Source: Actinomycetota bacterium (GTDB lineage: Bacteria; Actinomycetota; Acidimicrobiia; Spongiisociales; ZC4RG35). From it: a DNA stretch of 15,919 nt. The notes below the pieces were generated by a model that worked only from the letters and a program-made list of their open reading frames with translations, was not told the DNA's origin and did no database searches. This document shows, one piece after another, positions 14,133-15,919 of this stretch; within the stretch, counting starts at the first letter, position 1, and each line of letters opens with the position of its first letter. Position numbers and translations under genes: made by a program. The stretch is from positions 1 to 15,919 of the forward strand of contig JAKEHF010000124.1 in the NCBI GenBank assembly GCA_022615295.1. The letters are read 5' to 3'.

Positions 14133-14490
14133 CCCTTCCCCGATCCGCCTGTCCCACCGCCTCCCTCAGACGCCGGGCCTCGAGGGGTTTGAGCACGCAG
14201 TCGTCGGCGCCGGCACGTCTGGCGATGAACAGGTCAGCGCTCCGGTCGAGGAGGAGGACGAGCCTGGGTCTCGGGTCGAGGCTCTGTCGTATCTCCCGTA
14301 TCACGGCCATCCCGCCCATCGAGCCAACCTGCATGTCCACGACGATCGTCCGTGGGCCATGTTGGGCAACGGCAGGAATCACCTGTCGCGGGTCGGTGAT
14401 CACCACGATGTCCCAAGGCTCCGCGGCGAGGGCGGCGCGGACCTCGTTGACCACCCAGGGGACGTCGGCGATCACGAGGAGCGTGGACAC
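14071..14490 (-). CDS. stand-alone response-regulator receiver domain protein
   Basis: The 139-residue product is a CheY-like receiver with no DNA-binding output domain. The core reads STLLVIADVPWVV (acidic pair reduced to Asp9), TIVVDMQVGSMGG with phospho-acceptor Asp52, and CVLKPLEARRL with conserved Lys101. The usual Thr/Ser switch near residue 82 is Asp. The last 25 or so residues are Arg-, Ser- and Pro-rich and are encoded antisense to the end of purU; the two coding regions overlap by 62 bases. GTG 14490 is chosen because homology starts there and TACCCT lies 7 bases upstream. It is divergent from the NfeD-like gene. A phosphorylation-dependent protein-interaction role is possible; no histidine kinase is in the window. 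Confidence 0.75.
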   Translation of the reverse strand: MSTLLVIADVPWVVNEVRAALAAEPWDIVVITDPRQVIPAVAQHGPRTIVVDMQVGSMGGMAVIREIRQSLDPRPRLVLLLDRSADLFIARRAGADDCVLKPLEARRLREAVGQADRGRVRRRRPSSSRSGPPGPPSDI

Positions 14491-14497
14491 TGTGTGC

Positions 14498-14568
14498 AGG
14501 GTAGACGCCGGCCGGATGGCCTCGCCGAGGAGCTCCACGGGGAGGTGGCCCACCCCGGCACCTAACCT
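14498..14568. promoter_or_regulatory. divergent -10 boxes for the receiver and NfeD-like genes
   Basis: Minus-strand TACCCT (14503-14498) lies 7 bases before the receiver GTG, and plus-strand TAACCT (14563-14568) lies 8 bases before the NfeD-like GTG. Both fit a leaderless layout. No convincing -35 was seen for either. Confidence 0.4.
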
Positions 14569-14576
14569 CGTCGGAC

Positions 14577-15797
14577 GTGAGACACCGTGTCCTGCTCCTC
14601 ATGATCACCGGAGTGATCACCGGATTGACCCTGGTCTCATGCGCCGCCACCGATGGTGAGGGGATCGAGGTCGTCGACGTCAGCGGGCCGCTCGACGCCA
14701 GGGCGCTGGGCTTCATGACAGAGGCGATCCGCGACGCCGCCGAGGGCGATCGGACTCTGGTGCTGCTCCAGATCGACAGCCCGGCGGTCCTGGACGGGGG
14801 GGCCTATGACCGTCTCATGGCGCTCCTCGACAACCCTCCACTCCCGGTCGCAACCTGGGTGGGGCCGGCCCCGGCGGTGGCCTTCGGTGGTGCCCAGCTC
14901 ATCGCCGAGTCGGTGTCAAACCGGGCGGTGGCGCCAGGCTCTGTATGGGGTCTGACCAACCCGGTGGTCCTCGGTGAGGACCGGGCGCCCGTGGACGGTC
15001 CCGACGATGTCCTTTCGGCTGAGCGCTGGCAGGGGATGGCCCTGGAGCCCACCCTTCGTCAGTACTTGCAGCGTCTCGATGGTGCTGTCTTCGTGACCTC
15101 GAGAGGCGAGGTGACGGTCAGAACCCTCACCGAAGTCGATGGCGGGGTGACCCTCGAGACGGTCACCTTCAGGAAAGCGGGCGTTGTCGACCGCTTCTTC
15201 CGGCTCGCAGTCCTGCCCGAGCCGGCGTTTTTCTTCCTCATCGTGGGTCTGACCGTGATCGTGTTCGAGTTCTATGCACTCGGTCCGGGTGTGGCCGCCT
15301 TCGTGGGTTCGGTGTCGGTCCTGCTCGGTGGTTGGGGTCTGATGACTTTGCCGACACGCTGGTGGGCGGTGGCTCTCGGCGGCGTCGGCATGCTCGTGCT
15401 CACCTGGGCTCACCAGCGTGGTGGTGGCCTTCTGGGACGGGTAGCGGGGACCGTCGCCTTGTTGGCCGCAGGGCTCTATCTGGTCGACGGTTCCCCCCAG
15501 ATCGCGCCTCGTTGGTGGCTCGTGCTTCCCACTGTGATGGCAGTGCTGTTCTTCTACCTCCTCGCCATGCCCACCGTGCAGAAGGCACGTCTCTCCACGA
15601 TGACGGTGGGTCGAGACCGTCTCGTCGGGATGTGGGGAGTTGCCACCGTCGACTTCGACCCGAACGGGATAGTCGAGGTGGCCGGAGCGCGGTGGAGGGC
15701 CACCGCCCACCGGGAGGCGGGTCTCACCGCGGGTAGCGAGATCGTGGTGACCGGGGTCGACGGGCTGTACCTCGAAGTCGAGGGTCGCGAAACATAA
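14577..15797 (+). CDS. NfeD-family membrane lipoprotein with degenerate ClpP-like domain
   Basis: The 406-residue product begins with a signal sequence and lipobox LVSC (Cys22). A ClpP/crotonase-like extracytoplasmic domain follows (about 30-200), then four to five membrane helices near 217-233, 237-258, 262-278, 288-304 and 313-331. A C-terminal NfeD OB-fold (about 340-406, LVGMWGVATVDFDPNGIVEV) completes it. Long NfeD proteins often work with SPFH/stomatin proteins in membrane organisation. In the segment WVGPAPAVAFGGAQLIAES the catalytic serine is missing, and no lysine occurs between there and residue 200, so it is probably not an active protease. The GTG start has a TAACCT box 8 bases upstream. 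No stomatin gene is visible before the window ends. Confidence 0.85.
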   Translation: MRHRVLLLMITGVITGLTLVSCAATDGEGIEVVDVSGPLDARALGFMTEAIRDAAEGDRTLVLLQIDSPAVLDGGAYDRLMALLDNPPLPVATWVGPAPAVAFGGAQLIAESVSNRAVAPGSVWGLTNPVVLGEDRAPVDGPDDVLSAERWQGMALEPTLRQYLQRLDGAVFVTSRGEVTVRTLTEVDGGVTLETVTFRKAGVVDRFFRLAVLPEPAFFFLIVGLTVIVFEFYALGPGVAAFVGSVSVLLGGWGLMTLPTRWWAVALGGVGMLVLTWAHQRGGGLLGRVAGTVALLAAGLYLVDGSPQIAPRWWLVLPTVMAVLFFYLLAMPTVQKARLSTMTVGRDRLVGMWGVATVDFDPNGIVEVAGARWRATAHREAGLTAGSEIVVTGVDGLYLEVEGRET

Positions 15798-15822
15798 AAC
15801 TGGCGCTGCACGGGATTAACCC

Positions 15823-15851
15823 TTGCCCGATGGGCGCGGCGTGGGTAGTTT
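15823..15851 (+). promoter_or_regulatory. sigma-70-type promoter for the gene at the right edge
   Basis: TTGCCC (15823-15828) and TAGTTT (15846-15851) are separated by exactly 17 bases. They lie between the NfeD-like stop and the next predicted start, on the strand of that gene, with a ribosome site downstream at 15875-15882. Confidence 0.45.
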
Positions 15852-15886
15852 CCTGCCGGTTTGTCGCCGTAAGCGGGAGGAGCAGG

Positions 15887-15919
15887 TTGTCCCACAAGGA
15901 TGATTGGCAGCTGCGGGCG
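15887..15919 (+). CDS. start of an unidentified gene, cut by the window edge (possibly WhiB-like)
   Basis: GGGAGGAG (15875-15882) precedes TTG 15887, and 11 codons stay open to the end, giving MSHKDDWQLRA. A tryptophan followed shortly by Ala resembles the start of some WhiB iron-sulfur regulators of actinobacteria, where the first cluster cysteine comes next, but the fragment is too short to identify. An ATG at 15900 in another frame is a poorer alternative. Confidence 0.35.
   Translation, partial: MSHKDDWQLRA

Noticed and set aside
15826..15836. GCCC-GAT-GGGC hairpin after the NfeD-like gene
   Set aside because: It is a 4-bp stem without a T-tract and overlaps a better promoter candidate.

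Overview
The window is GC-rich and densely coded. GTG and TTG starts are used freely, and several genes have a TANNNT -10 box only 7 to 9 bases before the start codon, which fits leaderless transcription. Protein style and these start features suggest a high-GC actinobacterium, perhaps a free-living or marine Acidimicrobiia-like lineage; the lineage is inference. No rRNA, tRNA, CRISPR array, integrase or transposase was seen.

Bases 1 to about 14130 look like one catabolic and transport island. From left to right: a class III aminotransferase (partial, minus), an acyl-CoA dehydrogenase (plus), a Rieske oxygenase of the quaternary-amine type (minus), a second class III aminotransferase followed by a PotA-like ATPase (plus), a minus-strand operon of PotD-like Tat lipoprotein, PotB-like and PotC-like permeases and an isocitrate lyase/PEP mutase family enzyme, a TetR/BetI-like regulator (minus), and a plus-strand operon of NDP-forming acyl-CoA synthetase, enoyl-CoA hydratase and formyltetrahydrofolate deformylase (PurU).

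The main discovery is a shared palindrome, CTGAACGGCGGTTCAG or a close variant, in all four control regions of this island: 759-774, 3311-3326, 9787-9802 and 10464-10479. The copies at 759 and 10464 are identical when read on opposite strands, and one copy lies beside the tetR gene. This suggests that one TetR protein controls every transcription unit from the first aminotransferase to PurU. The coherent reading is uptake of a nitrogenous, probably methylated or quaternary, amine, followed by oxidative N-demethylation or C-N cleavage, transamination, CoA activation, a beta-oxidation-like step, and disposal of one-carbon units through PurU. The substrate cannot be fixed from sequence, and the Rieske reductase partner is not in the window.

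A 128-bp inverted repeat (1963-2090) with perfect 21-bp ends sits between the convergent dehydrogenase and oxygenase genes and supplies the dehydrogenase stop codon. The right end (14071 onward) is a separate neighbourhood: a stand-alone receiver protein whose tail overlaps purU on the opposite strand, a divergent NfeD-type membrane lipoprotein that seems to have lost its protease residues, and the promoter and first codons of a further gene.
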